A stretch of DNA of 64,000 nucleotides from CAZHLD01 sp964533185 (GCA_964533185.1 CAZHLD010000006.1:1-64000), one strand, 5' to 3'; counted from the first letter of the stretch, positions 25,572 to 35,174 are shown. Program-made: numbers and translations. Notes: generated from the letters alone by a model not told the origin.

Positions 25572-25722
25572 CACAACCGGTGGCGCGGGTATCTCTGGCA
25601 GCCCTCGCGATTCGTGTCATCCTGAGTCCGCCGCGGCGGACGAGGGATCTGCTTTTGCTTCTCTGTGATCTCTGTGTCTCTGTGGCAATTTCTTCTTCAG
25701 CGGTTTAGAATGTCGTTCCATC
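25572..25722. repeat. Repeats before dnaE
   Basis: Fixed-end palindrome with CCGCCGCGGCGGACG centre (about 25617-25655) and a CTCTGTG tandem block (about 25662-25690). Confidence 0.6.
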
Positions 25723-28700
25723 ATGGACCATCCGAATTTCGTTCATCTTCATCTTCACACGGACTTCTCGCTCCTCGACGGCGCCTGCGATATGACCCAG
25801 GTCCTCGACGAAGCCGCGCGCCGCGGCATGCCCGCTGTTGCGGTCACTGACCACGGCAATCTCTTCGCCGCCGCCAATTTCGCTCACGAAGCCTCTACCC
25901 GCGGCGTCAAGCCCATCATCGGCTGCGAAGTTTACGTCGCCAAAGGCAGCCGTCACGATCGCGGCGCCGATGCCGACCGCGACGACGCTCCCGGCTCCGG
26001 CCGCAGCAATCATCTCCTCCTCCTCTGCGAAAACGACGAGGGCTATCGCAATCTCATCAAGCTCGTTAGCGCCGGCTTCCTCGAGGGCTTCTATTACAAG
26101 CCCCGCATTGACTACGACCTCCTCGCCAAACACTCCCGCGGTCTCATCGCACTTTCCGCCTGCCTCCGCGGCGCCGTCTCCGAGCACGTCGTCGAAGAGC
26201 GTTACAACCAAGCCCGCGACGCCGCCTATCGCCTCCGCGACATTTTCGGCAAGGGCAACTTCTTCCTTGAAATTCAGGACCAGGGCCTGCCCGTCGAGCA
26301 CCGCATCAATCCCGAGCTCGTCCGCCTCTCGAAAGAGTCCGGCATTCCTCTTGTCGCCACCAACGACTGCCATTACCTCACCCAGCAGGACGCCCGCGCT
26401 CAGGAAGTCTTGCTCTGCATTCAGACCGGCAAGACCATGTCCGATCCTCACCGCATGAAGTTCGCCACCGATCAGTTCTATTTCAAGACCGCCGCCGAAA
26501 TGGCCGAAGTCTTCCACGAGCTACCCGACGCCCTCTCCCGCACGCTGGCCATCGCCGACCGCTGCCACGTCAAGATCGACCGCATCCCCAACTCTTTCCC
26601 CGATCTCCAGGTTCCCGACGGCCACACCATGGATAGCTACTTCGAAAAAGTCACCCGCGAAGGCTTCCAGGAGCGCCTCCCGCACCTCGAGGCTCGCGCC
26701 AGCCAGGGTCTTCTCCGCCGCCCGCTCGCTGAATACGAGCGCCGCCTCTCCGACGAGATCGAAGTCATCCACCGCATGCGCTACGCCAGTTACTTCCTGA
26801 TCGTCTGGGACTTCATCCGCTACGCTCGCGCTCAGGGCGTTCCCGTCGGCCCCGGACGCGGTTCCGCCGCCGGCAGCCTCGTCAGCTACTCCCTGCGCAT
26901 CACCGACGTTGACCCGCTTCAATACGGCCTGCTCTTCGAGCGCTTCCTCAACCCCGAGCGCATCTCCATGCCCGATATTGACATCGACTTCTGCATGCGC
27001 CGCCGCGGCGAAGTCATCAGCTACGTCACCGAAAAATACGGCCGTGAAAACGTCGCTCAGATCATCACCTTCGGCACGATGGCCGCCAAGGCCGCCATCA
27101 AGGACGTTGGCCGCGCCCTCGACATGCCCTATGGCGAAGTGGACCGCCTCGCCAAGCTCATTCCCAACCAGCTCAACATCTCCCTCGACGACGCCATCAA
27201 GCAGTCTTCCCAGCTTCGCTCCCAGATGGCCGCCGACGAGCGCGTCGCCGAGCTCATCGAAATCGCCCGCCGCCTCGAAGGCCTTGCCCGCCACGCCTCC
27301 ACGCACGCCGCCGGTGTGGTCATTTCTCCGCAGCCCCTCACCGACATCGTCCCTCTCTACAAGACCAACAAAGACGAAATCACCACGCAATACGACATGG
27401 ACGCCCTCGAGCGTATTGGCCTCCTCAAGATGGACTTCCTCGGCCTCACCACGCTCACCGTCCTCGACGACACCGTCAAGCTCATCCTCCAGAATCGCGG
27501 CATCGAGCTTCGCCTCGACGATCTCCCCCTCGACGACCCCGACACCTACAAGCTCTTCTCCCGCGGCGAGACCACCGCCATCTTCCAGTTTGAGTCTCAC
27601 GGTATGCGCGACATCCTTCGCCGCTATCAGCCCTCCCGCATCGAAGACCTCACCGCCCTCAACGCCCTTTACCGCCCCGGCCCCATTCAGGGCGGCATGA
27701 TCGACGACTTCATCAATCGCAAGCAGGGCAAGAAGCAGTTCACCTACGACCTCCCCGAACTCCAAGAAATCCTTTCCGAAACCTACGGCGTCATCCTCTA
27801 TCAGGAACAGGCCATGCAGATCGCCCACCGCGTGGCCGGCTTCTCCCTCGGCGAAGCGGACACCCTCCGCCGCTACATGGGCAAGAAAAAGAAGGAAGAA
27901 ATGGCCGCTCAGCGCGACAAGTTCGTCGCCGGCTGCCGCGCCAACAAAATCCCCCCGAAAAAAGCCGAGCGCCTCTTCAACCTTATCGAGGAGTTCGCCG
28001 GCTACGGCTTCAACAAGTCCCACTCCTGCGCCTACGCCCTGCTCGCTTATCAAACCGCCTGGCTCAAGACCCACTATCCCGTCGAGTTCATGGCCGCCCT
28101 GCTCACATCCGAAACCGGCAACACTGAACGCGTCGTCAAGTACATCAACGAAGCCCGCGGCATGGGCATCACCGTCCAGCCGCCCGACGTCAACACATCC
28201 GACCTCGACTTCACTCCCGTCGGCGAGGCCATTCGCTTCGGCCTCCGCGCCATCAAGAACGTCGGTGAAAACACCGTCCGCGGCATCCTCCAGGCCCGTC
28301 AGCAGCTCGGCCGCTTCAGCTCGCTCTTCGAGTTCTGCGACACAATCGACACCCGTCTGCTCAACCGCCGCGTCCTCGAAAGCCTCATCAAGTCCGGCGC
28401 TATGGACTCTCTCGGCGCCCGCCGCGCACAGCTCTTTGCCGTCATCGACCCGGCCATCGAGCGCGCCCAGAAGCGCCAGCGCGAGCGCACCTCCGGCCAG
28501 CACGGACTCTTCGGCGCCCGTCCCGCCCACGAAGCCCACGACAATGGCCATCTCCCCGACCTTGAGGAGTGGCCCGAGCACGAGCTTCTCGCCGCCGAAT
28601 ACGCCACCCTCGGCTTCTACATCTCCGGCCATCCCCTCGGCAAATACGCTGGCCGCCTCAAGGACCTCGGCGTCACCGAGCTCTCCACCCTCGAAGGCCG

Positions 28701-29205
28701 CCGCAATGGCGAAGAGCTAAAAGTGGCCGGTATTGTCTTCACTGTCCGCGCCATGCGCTCCCGCAAAGGCGCCCGCTGGGCCATCTTCACCTTGCAGGAC
28801 ATGACCGGCGTCCTCGAGCTCCTCGCCTTCCCGGAATCGTTCCAGCGCCACGAGCTGCTGCTCAAGGTCGGCACCGCGCTGCTCGTCAAAGGCCGCGTCA
28901 GCGTCGAAGACGCCGGCACGCGCGTCGTGGTCATGGAGGCCCGTCCGCTTGAAGACGTCGTCGAACCTGCCCCGCGCCTCCTCCGCGTCCGCGTGAATCT
29001 CGGCGCTGTGAACCAGGACACGATCATTCGTCTCCAGGATCTTTTCGCCGGCAGCCCGGGCCCCTGCCGCGTCGCGTTCCAGTTGCAACACGCCGATGGC
29101 TCGGTCGCCACACTCGAAGCCGAGCAGCGCATTCGCCCCGACCGCGCTCTGGTCGAGGCCGTCCGCGATATGTGCGGCCCCGACGCCGTCGAAGTCTTGA
29201 ACTAA
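25723..29205 (+). CDS. dnaE: DNA polymerase III subunit alpha
   Basis: A 1160-residue replicative polymerase, the same length as E. coli DnaE. The PHP domain starts FVHLHLHTDFSLLDGACD with its metal-ligand histidines intact. The palm carries the catalytic pair D420/D422 in PDIDIDF. Further on are the GFSLGEADTLRRYMGKKK and GYGFNKSHSCAYALLAYQT fingers and thumb segments. A helix-hairpin-helix region (FCDTIDTRLLNRRVLESLIKSGAMD) and a C-terminal OB fold (about 990-1080) end the protein. Monocistronic between repeat blocks. Confidence 0.97.
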   Translation: MDHPNFVHLHLHTDFSLLDGACDMTQVLDEAARRGMPAVAVTDHGNLFAAANFAHEASTRGVKPIIGCEVYVAKGSRHDRGADADRDDAPGSGRSNHLLLLCENDEGYRNLIKLVSAGFLEGFYYKPRIDYDLLAKHSRGLIALSACLRGAVSEHVVEERYNQARDAAYRLRDIFGKGNFFLEIQDQGLPVEHRINPELVRLSKESGIPLVATNDCHYLTQQDARAQEVLLCIQTGKTMSDPHRMKFATDQFYFKTAAEMAEVFHELPDALSRTLAIADRCHVKIDRIPNSFPDLQVPDGHTMDSYFEKVTREGFQERLPHLEARASQGLLRRPLAEYERRLSDEIEVIHRMRYASYFLIVWDFIRYARAQGVPVGPGRGSAAGSLVSYSLRITDVDPLQYGLLFERFLNPERISMPDIDIDFCMRRRGEVISYVTEKYGRENVAQIITFGTMAAKAAIKDVGRALDMPYGEVDRLAKLIPNQLNISLDDAIKQSSQLRSQMAADERVAELIEIARRLEGLARHASTHAAGVVISPQPLTDIVPLYKTNKDEITTQYDMDALERIGLLKMDFLGLTTLTVLDDTVKLILQNRGIELRLDDLPLDDPDTYKLFSRGETTAIFQFESHGMRDILRRYQPSRIEDLTALNALYRPGPIQGGMIDDFINRKQGKKQFTYDLPELQEILSETYGVILYQEQAMQIAHRVAGFSLGEADTLRRYMGKKKKEEMAAQRDKFVAGCRANKIPPKKAERLFNLIEEFAGYGFNKSHSCAYALLAYQTAWLKTHYPVEFMAALLTSETGNTERVVKYINEARGMGITVQPPDVNTSDLDFTPVGEAIRFGLRAIKNVGENTVRGILQARQQLGRFSSLFEFCDTIDTRLLNRRVLESLIKSGAMDSLGARRAQLFAVIDPAIERAQKRQRERTSGQHGLFGARPAHEAHDNGHLPDLEEWPEHELLAAEYATLGFYISGHPLGKYAGRLKDLGVTELSTLEGRRNGEELKVAGIVFTVRAMRSRKGARWAIFTLQDMTGVLELLAFPESFQRHELLLKVGTALLVKGRVSVEDAGTRVVVMEARPLEDVVEPAPRLLRVRVNLGAVNQDTIIRLQDLFAGSPGPCRVAFQLQHADGSVATLEAEQRIRPDRALVEAVRDMCGPDAVEVLN

Positions 29206-29497
29206 TGCCCGCGGCCTTTGCGATGGGTTAGATCGTGATACTGTCGTAGGGGCACGCTATTGCGTGCCCGTTGTAGGGCGTGCAGCGCACGCCCTTGTAG
29301 CGGTTGATTCACGCCGCCAATTCTCGGTAGCGCCGGCACCCTTGCCGGCGGTCTAGAATCTGTCGTGCGGGGCCGATGGTTGTCATCCCGAGCGCACCGA
29401 GGGATCTGCTTTGGGGGTTGTATCGCCGGCTTCCAGCCGGCCCCGGAGTGATCAGCTTTCAACTTTTGACTTTCGACTTGCTACGGACAGCGCCCGC
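29206..29497. repeat. Repeat mosaic between dnaE and accA
   Basis: A 292-base run of small hairpins: GGGCACGCTATTGCGTGCCC (about 29250-29269), GGGCGTGCAGCGCACGCCC and GCCGGCACCCTTGCCGGC. Then a fixed-end palindrome (about 29379-29413) and TTTCAACTTTTGACTTTCGAC heptads ending about 20 bases before the accA ATG. Confidence 0.65.
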
Positions 29498-30451
29498 ATG
29501 GACCCCAAATCCCGCAAACGCGAACTCGACGAGCTCGAACGCGACCTCGCTGAGCTCAGCCGCTTTGCCCCTCCCGGCGACGTCACAGACGCCGAACTCA
29601 CCCGTCTCCGCCACGAAATCGGCGAGCTCAAGCGTGAGTTCTACGCCCACATGGGCGCCTGGCAGCGCACTCAGCTTGCCCGCCATCCCCAGCGCCCCTA
29701 CACGCTCGACTACGTGGACCTGCTCTTCACCGACTTCAGCGAAATCCACGGCGACCGCGCCTTTGCCGACGACGCCGCCATCGTCGCCGGCATGGCCCGC
29801 TTCCACGACCGGCCCTGCGTCGTCATCGGCCATCAGAAGGGCCGCGACACCCGCCAGAAAGTCATTCGCAATTTCGGCATGCCCAAGCCCGAAGGCTACC
29901 GCAAAGCCCTCCGCGCCATGCAGCTTGCCGCCAAGTTCTCGCGTCCCGTCTTCACCTTTATCGATACCCCCGGCGCCTATCCGGGCATTGACGCCGAAGA
30001 ACGCGGCCAGGCCGAAGCCATCGCCCGCAACCTCCGCGAGATGGCCCGCCTCCCCGTCCCCATCGTCGTCACCATCACCGGCGAAGGCGGCTCCGGCGGC
30101 GCGCTGGCCATCGCCGTCGGCGACAAAGTTAACATACTCGAAAACGCCATCTACTCGGTCATCTCCCCCGAAGGGTGCGCCTCCATCATGTGGCGCGACG
30201 CCGCCAAGGCCGAGCTCGCCGCCAACGCCCTGAAGATCACCGCCGGCGATCTCTTGAGCCTCGGCCTGATTGACGAAGTCGTCCCCGAACCCGAAGGCGG
30301 CGCCCACAACGACCCCGCCGCCGCCGCCGAACTCCTCGACCCCGTCCTTGAGCGCTCGCTCGCTGAACTCTCCCGCCTCCCCGTTCCCGGCCTCCTCGAC
30401 CGCCGCTACGAAAAATTCCGCCGCATGGGCCAATTCTTCCGCACCTCCTGA
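29498..30451 (+). CDS. accA: Acetyl-CoA carboxylase carboxyltransferase subunit alpha
   Basis: A 317-residue subunit (E. coli: 319) that with AccD transfers the carboxyl group from biotin to acetyl-CoA. ELDELERDLAELSR starts the family. FTDFSEIHGDRAFADD, VIGHQKGRDTRQKVIRNFGM and TPGAYPGIDAEERGQAEAIA are the crotonase-fold signatures, and GEGGSGGALAIAVGDKV forms the oxyanion region. ATG 29498 is chosen over an upstream frame start at 29411 in repeat DNA. No accD is adjacent. Confidence 0.95.
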   Translation: MDPKSRKRELDELERDLAELSRFAPPGDVTDAELTRLRHEIGELKREFYAHMGAWQRTQLARHPQRPYTLDYVDLLFTDFSEIHGDRAFADDAAIVAGMARFHDRPCVVIGHQKGRDTRQKVIRNFGMPKPEGYRKALRAMQLAAKFSRPVFTFIDTPGAYPGIDAEERGQAEAIARNLREMARLPVPIVVTITGEGGSGGALAIAVGDKVNILENAIYSVISPEGCASIMWRDAAKAELAANALKITAGDLLSLGLIDEVVPEPEGGAHNDPAAAAELLDPVLERSLAELSRLPVPGLLDRRYEKFRRMGQFFRTS

Positions 30452-30837
30452 CTCGCGCAGCATTGCCGTCATTCTGAGCGCCGACATATCTTGTCGGCGC
30501 GAAGAATCCCTCTTGCTCCGTTTTCTCCACGTCGTTGACTTGATTGGTCCCGGAACTTGGACTGGCATCCTGAGCGCCCGACCAGGTCGGCGGGCGAAGG
30601 ATCTCAACGTTTAGTTTTGGTTTCAAACCGTCAGGTGGAGCGGCGGCATCACGCCGCCATCTTCTTCTTTTCTCTGCGTCCTCAGCGCCTCTGCGGTGAA
30701 TCTTCTCTTCTTTGAAATGTGAACTCTCAAATTTGAAATCTCTTACTCTTCCAACGGAAAACGGAAAACGTCTCCCCTGGAACTTTTCTTGCCACCCCTG
30801 CGTACCAATAGACAAGGACACCCCCTGGAGGTGGCTC
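30452..30837. repeat. Intergenic repeats before the zinc-ribbon membrane gene
   Basis: 386 bases without a gene. Two fixed-end palindromes with different centres lie at about 30469-30513 and 30567-30609. A GCGGCATCACGCCGCC hairpin (about 30643-30660), a CTCTGCG block (about 30671-30702) and GAAATGT/GAACTCT heptads (about 30713-30745) follow. Confidence 0.65.
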
Positions 30838-31326
30838 ATGTTCTGCGACAATTGCGGTTATCAACTCCCCGAAGGACAGCGCTTCTGTGCCGGCTGCGGC
30901 AAGCCCGCCGGCATCGCTCAGGTACGCGCCTCTGACGGCCGTGTCGCCCGCCACATTCAGCTCGTCGCCATCCTCTGGCTGGCCGCCGGCTTGCTCAACA
31001 TGATCGCCGCCGCTGCCGTCTTCATTCTCGGAAACACTTTCTTTCTCGGCCTCGGCCGTGTCGATGGAGGATTCCCGATCGGCTCCTTTCTTCAGGGCAT
31101 GATGAACGTCATCGGTGCTCTGGTTGGAGTGAAGGCGATTCTGTGCCTTGCGGGCGGCTGGGGACTCCTCCAGCGCGAATCCTGGGCCCGGCCTCTCGTC
31201 CTGGTCCTGGGCATCATCAGCCTGCTGAACGTCCCGCTCGGCACTGCGCTCGGCATTTACACCCTCTGGGTTTTCATGCCGTCACAGTCCGAGCAGGAAT
31301 ATCAGCGTCTCGCCCGCGCCGCCTAA
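30838..31326 (+). CDS. Zinc-ribbon membrane protein of unknown function
   Basis: A 162-residue protein. A rubredoxin-like zinc ribbon starts it, with Cys at residues 3, 6, 17 and 20 (CDNC and CAGC). A short basic linker follows, then about four hydrophobic segments (about 40-62, 80-100, 105-125, 130-150). CTGGAGGTGGCTC gives a strong ribosome binding site for ATG 30838; the longer frame from 30712 runs through heptad repeats. Such zinc_ribbon_2 proteins are common and uncharacterised. No operon partner is evident. Confidence 0.78.
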   Translation: MFCDNCGYQLPEGQRFCAGCGKPAGIAQVRASDGRVARHIQLVAILWLAAGLLNMIAAAAVFILGNTFFLGLGRVDGGFPIGSFLQGMMNVIGALVGVKAILCLAGGWGLLQRESWARPLVLVLGIISLLNVPLGTALGIYTLWVFMPSQSEQEYQRLARAA

Positions 31327-31549
31327 CGAAGACTGCGCACATCGGCCGCTCTTTCTCTAGGGGCGCATGGCTATACGCCCCTACTCTTATTCTTGTCGGA
31401 TCACGGACAACGAAAAACCTCACCCGCCTAGTGGCTGATTCGCCACTCTCCCCTTTCGCTCTGATTGTCCCTTCCGCTCATTTGTTCTAGCCTCTCTCCG
31501 GCGGGGGAAAACACGCTTCCTGAGTTCATTTCGAGGCGCACAAACCATA
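31327..31549. other. Gap with little recognisable content
   Basis: Contains a GGGGCGCATGGCTATACGCCCC hairpin (about 31360-31381) and GATCACGGACAACGAAAAAC heptads (about 31398-31420). The remainder is not repeat and not coding as far as I can see. It may carry the promoter of the next gene, but I see no convincing -35/-10 pair. Confidence 0.5.
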
Positions 31550-31966
31550 ATGTCCGAACCCTTTCGTCCCTTCGAACGCATGGTGCGCATCACCATCCTC
31601 GGGAAGACCTTCGAGGTTCCTGAGAAAAACAGCCTCTTGCGCTGTTTCCAGTACCTCAGCCCGGACACCATTCCCTACGGTCGTTTCTGCTGGAACCAGG
31701 AATGTCAGTATTGCCGCGTCGAATGTCAGCTCCCCGACGACGACCAATCCCGCGAAATGATCAGTTGCAAGTTCCTCGTTATGGAGGGTATGAACGTCAC
31801 CCGCCTCAGCCCCGAGCTGAGGAGCTGCCTCCGCGCCGTCCTCCGCGCCGCCACGCCCGTCCCTGCGCAACCAGGGAAATCTGCCCCGGCCACCCCTGCG
31901 GCGCGCGCAGTCAACGGTTCCAGGTCTCGCAGCAAGTCCGCTGTCGCTTCCTCGCGCAAGAAGTAG
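31550..31966 (+). CDS. Small 2Fe-2S ferredoxin-like protein with basic tail
   Basis: A 138-residue protein. Residues 11-80 form a beta-grasp ferredoxin-like domain with the plant-type [2Fe-2S] spacing C47-x4-C52-x2-C55 and a distal C73; an extra C59 is present. MVRITILGKTFEVPEKNSLL is the typical first hairpin of such domains, including the N-terminus of NuoG. Residues 100-138 are Ala/Pro/Ser/Lys-rich and end in SRKK. It precedes the ccm genes by 187 bases and could feed electrons to respiratory or thiol-redox proteins; the partner is unknown. Confidence 0.75.
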   Translation: MSEPFRPFERMVRITILGKTFEVPEKNSLLRCFQYLSPDTIPYGRFCWNQECQYCRVECQLPDDDQSREMISCKFLVMEGMNVTRLSPELRSCLRAVLRAATPVPAQPGKSAPATPAARAVNGSRSRSKSAVASSRKK

Positions 31967-32152
31967 CAGCGGTTTTATGCCGCCATCGGTCCCCCCGGCA
32001 CGCCCGCCATTTGCTGGAGCGCCGGCCTCTGGCCGGTGGTTTTGCAGCACTGTCCCTCAGGACAGCATCCGTCCCTGTACTCCGTTTTCCCGCCTGTATC
32101 GTTGAATTGTGGTACGATTTCCCCGGGAATTGCTCATCAGGGGGAGTCGCTC

Positions 32153-32599
32153 GTGAACACCAAACTCAAATTTGGCATCGGTGCCGGCATCATCGTCGCT
32201 TCGCTCGGCTGGCTCGCCTGGGTCGGCGCTCAGGAGAGCAAGACCTACTACCACACCATCGCCGAGCTCTCCACGCTCCAGGGCTCTGCCGCCAAACATC
32301 GCCTTCGCATCGGCGGTACGGTTCGTTCCGGCTCGATCGCCCGTTTCACCGGCCGCGTGGACTTCGTTCTCGAAGGGGAAGGGAAGTCGCTCCCCGTCAG
32401 CTACACTGCCAGCGAGCCTCTGCCTGACACTTTTGTGGACAATAGCCAGGCCCTCGTCGAAGGCCGCCTCGCTCCCAACGGCACCTTCGTCGCCGAAAAA
32501 GTTCAGGCCAAGTGCGCCTCGAAGTATGAAGCCGCACCCGGCCAGGACAAAAAGAATTATGAAACACCCTCCGGTGCCGCTCCGGAGAAAACCAGCTAA
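32153..32599 (+). CDS. ccmE: Cytochrome c-type heme chaperone CcmE, CxxxY variant
   Basis: A 148-residue membrane-anchored heme chaperone. An N-terminal helix (about 7-24) is followed by an OB-fold beta-barrel (RLRIGGTVRSGSI... FVLEGEGKSLPVSYTASEPLPDTF). In most bacteria the covalent heme ligand is His in an HxxxY motif. Here the aligned position is Cys: C121-A-S-K-Y125. This is the CxxxY form known from Desulfovibrio and archaea. GTG 32153 with GGGGGAG upstream is chosen over an extension to 32036. ccmF follows after 27 bases. A GGGAAGGGAA motif lies within the gene at 32376-32385. Confidence 0.9.
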   Translation: MNTKLKFGIGAGIIVASLGWLAWVGAQESKTYYHTIAELSTLQGSAAKHRLRIGGTVRSGSIARFTGRVDFVLEGEGKSLPVSYTASEPLPDTFVDNSQALVEGRLAPNGTFVAEKVQAKCASKYEAAPGQDKKNYETPSGAAPEKTS

Positions 32600-32626
32600 G
32601 CCGCCGCATCGCACTCAGGAGTTCGT

Positions 32627-34687
32627 TTGGACATCTTCGGCTCTTTTGCTCTGATTCTTGCTTTTGTCTGCTGCTGTTACGCCATTGCCGCGGGCATTGC
32701 CGCCATCATCACGCGCCGCCCACTGCTCCTCAAAAGCGCCCGCAACGCCGGCCTGGCTGTTTGCATTCTCATCGGCCTGGGCTTCGGCAGCCTCATCTAC
32801 CTTTTTCTCACCGACAATTTCTCCATGAACTACGTTGTCGGCCATTCCAACCGTGATCTCCCCACCTTTTACAAATTCGCCGCCGTCTGGAGTGGCCAGG
32901 AAGGCTCGCTGCTCTTTTGGAGTTTTATCCTCGCCGGCTACGTCTTTTCCGTCCTCTTCACCTATCGCCACAAGCACCCCGAGCTGATGCCCTACGTCGG
33001 TGTGGTCCTCTGCTCGGTCTTGCTCTTTTTCCTCATCCTCAACAATTTCATCGCCAGTCCCTTTCAAGTCATTGGCGCACTCGGTACCGACGGCGCCCTC
33101 CAAATCGTCGCCCACGCCGACGGTCGCGGCCTGAACCCTCTCCTCCAATACCCCGAGATGGTCATTCATCCGCCCGCTCTCTACATGGGCTACACCGGCT
33201 TCACCATTCCTTTCGCTTTTGCGCTGGCCGCCCTGATCGGCCGTTACCCGGGCGAAAAGTGGATCCACATCACCCGCAAGTGGACCATGATCGCCTGGTG
33301 CTTCCAGACCTTGGGCGTCCTGCTCGGCGCCCACTGGGCCTACGCTGTGCTCGGCTGGGGCGGCTACTGGGGCTGGGACCCGGTCGAAAACGCCTCTCTG
33401 CTTCCCTGGCTCACCGGCACCGCCTTCCTGCACTCCGTCATGATGCAGGAGAAGCGCGGCATGATGAAGGTCTGGAACGTCTGGCTGGTCTTCACCACCT
33501 TCCTCCTCTGCATTCTTGGCACCTTCCTCACCCGCAGCGGCATTGTCAGCTCCGTCCACGCCTTTGCCCAGTCCAGCATCGGGCCCTGGTTTGTCGGCTT
33601 CCTCGCCCTCACGATCGCCGTCTGCCTGTGGGCTTATCTCAAGAACCGCGACTATCTCCGCAGCGACAATCAGCTCGACGCCCTGGTCTCCCGCGAATCG
33701 AGCTTCCTCTTCAACAACCTCATCCTCCTCGTCGCCTGCGTCGCCGTCCTTTCCGGCACGCTCTTCCCCATTTTTTCTGAGTGGATAACGGGCGACAAAA
33801 TCAGCGTCGGCCCGCCCTTCTTCAATCGCGTCAACATCCCCATCGGCCTCTTTCTCCTGTTCCTCACTGGAGTCGGTCCGCTCCTCGCCTGGCGCCGCAC
33901 CTCACTCGAAAGCCTCCGCCGCAATTTCGGCTGGCCGCTTCTGGGCGGAGTCATTGTCGGCGTCATCGCCTGGCCGCTTGGCTTCAACCACTTCTACGCC
34001 TCCCTCTGCCTCGTGCTCTCCGTCTTCGTCTTCTTCACCATCCTGAGCGAGTTCCTCCGCGGCGCCTTCGTCATTCGCGCCCGCACCGGCGCCAACCTCC
34101 TTTCCTCCGTCGCTCAGCTCACCATGCGCAATACGCGCCGCTACGGCGGCTACGTCGTCCACCTCGGCATGGTGCTCATCTTCGTCGGCATGGCCGGCGC
34201 CGCCTTCAACCGCGATAAGGAAATGGAAATGGTCCCCGGCTCCTCGATGACCCTCGGCCCCTACACCATGGTCCTCCAGACCTTCACCTCCCTCCCCCAG
34301 CGTAACTACACCGCCGAGCGCGCCTCGATCGAAGTCCTCCGCGACCACAAGCAGGTCATGATGCTCACCCCCGAGCGCCGCTTCTACGCGGCCAACGAAC
34401 AGGCCGGCACCATGGTCGCCATCTACTCCACGCTCAAGGAAGACCTCTACGTCGTCTTCGCCGGCCGCAGCCCGGACACCAATCAGCCCGTCATCCACGC
34501 CTACTTGAACCCGCTCGTCAAATGGATCTGGCTTGGTGGCGTCATCGTCGTTCTCGGCACCGGCCTCGCCCTGGTGCCCAGCCGCCAGCCCGTCCTCCTC
34601 GTCCGCACCGCCGCCCAACCCGCCGTCGGGCCTGCGTCCGCTCAGCCCACCGCGGCTTCTTTGGGGACACACGATGCCTCCGACTAG
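32627..34687 (+). CDS. ccmF: Heme lyase subunit CcmF (CcmF/CcsA family)
   Basis: A 686-residue polytopic protein with about 15 helices that, with CcmH, transfers heme from CcmE to apocytochrome c. The tryptophan-rich WWD segment WGGYWGWDPVENASLLPWL is present near residue 245, and conserved histidines flank it (PEMVIHPPALYMGY, FLHSVMM). The start is TTG 32627, with AGGAG five bases upstream. It overlaps ccmH by 14 bases, implying coupled translation. Confidence 0.95.
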   Translation: MDIFGSFALILAFVCCCYAIAAGIAAIITRRPLLLKSARNAGLAVCILIGLGFGSLIYLFLTDNFSMNYVVGHSNRDLPTFYKFAAVWSGQEGSLLFWSFILAGYVFSVLFTYRHKHPELMPYVGVVLCSVLLFFLILNNFIASPFQVIGALGTDGALQIVAHADGRGLNPLLQYPEMVIHPPALYMGYTGFTIPFAFALAALIGRYPGEKWIHITRKWTMIAWCFQTLGVLLGAHWAYAVLGWGGYWGWDPVENASLLPWLTGTAFLHSVMMQEKRGMMKVWNVWLVFTTFLLCILGTFLTRSGIVSSVHAFAQSSIGPWFVGFLALTIAVCLWAYLKNRDYLRSDNQLDALVSRESSFLFNNLILLVACVAVLSGTLFPIFSEWITGDKISVGPPFFNRVNIPIGLFLLFLTGVGPLLAWRRTSLESLRRNFGWPLLGGVIVGVIAWPLGFNHFYASLCLVLSVFVFFTILSEFLRGAFVIRARTGANLLSSVAQLTMRNTRRYGGYVVHLGMVLIFVGMAGAAFNRDKEMEMVPGSSMTLGPYTMVLQTFTSLPQRNYTAERASIEVLRDHKQVMMLTPERRFYAANEQAGTMVAIYSTLKEDLYVVFAGRSPDTNQPVIHAYLNPLVKWIWLGGVIVVLGTGLALVPSRQPVLLVRTAAQPAVGPASAQPTAASLGTHDASD

Positions 34688-35174
34688 TGTTCGCTTCGCC
34701 GCAATGGCGCTGCTTCTTGGTCTGGGGGCCTCGCTGATCTACGTGGTCGGCCCTGCCGCCCACGCCCAGCAAACCGACCGCGCCAAGCGTCTCGGCGGCA
34801 AACTCATGTGCATGTGCGGCTGCAATCAAATCCTCACGCAGTGCAATCACGTCGGCTGCTCCACCTCCACCGCAATGCTCAAAAAAATGGACGTCCTAGT
34901 CACCCGTAACGAGCCCGACGACCTCACCCTGCAATCCTTCACGCAGGAGTACGGCACAGCCGTGCTGGCCGAGCCCCCCGCAAAAGGTTTCAACCTGGTC
35001 GCCTGGACCATCCCGGCCGTCTCTTTCGCCATCGGCCTCGCGCTTGTCCTGGTCGTGATTTCTCACTGGCGCCGCCGCGCCGCGCCCATTCCGGCCGGCC
35101 CCGGCGTCTCCGACGTGTCGCCCGACCTGCTCGCCCGAACCCGCGCGCAGGCCGACCGCGACACCGATGAGTAG
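34674..35174 (+). CDS. ccmH: Cytochrome c maturation protein CcmH
   Basis: A 166-residue membrane-anchored thiol-redox protein of the apocytochrome ligation complex. A signal/anchor segment (about 8-30) is followed by GGKLMCMCGCNQILTQCNHVGC. This replaces the usual LRCPxCQ motif with a Cys cluster (C46, C48, C50, C57, C62). A second helix lies at about 118-142. The gene overlaps the ccmF end by 14 bases. The TAG stop is the first part of a GGACAGGC hairpin (35174-35193). Confidence 0.88.
   Translation: MPPTSVRFAAMALLLGLGASLIYVVGPAAHAQQTDRAKRLGGKLMCMCGCNQILTQCNHVGCSTSTAMLKKMDVLVTRNEPDDLTLQSFTQEYGTAVLAEPPAKGFNLVAWTIPAVSFAIGLALVLVVISHWRRRAAPIPAGPGVSDVSPDLLARTRAQADRDTDE

Noticed and set aside
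30712..30837. N-terminal extension of the zinc-ribbon protein from 30712
   Set aside because: It is built from GAAATGT/GAACTCT heptads. ATG 30838 has a strong ribosome binding site and starts the CxxC ribbon.
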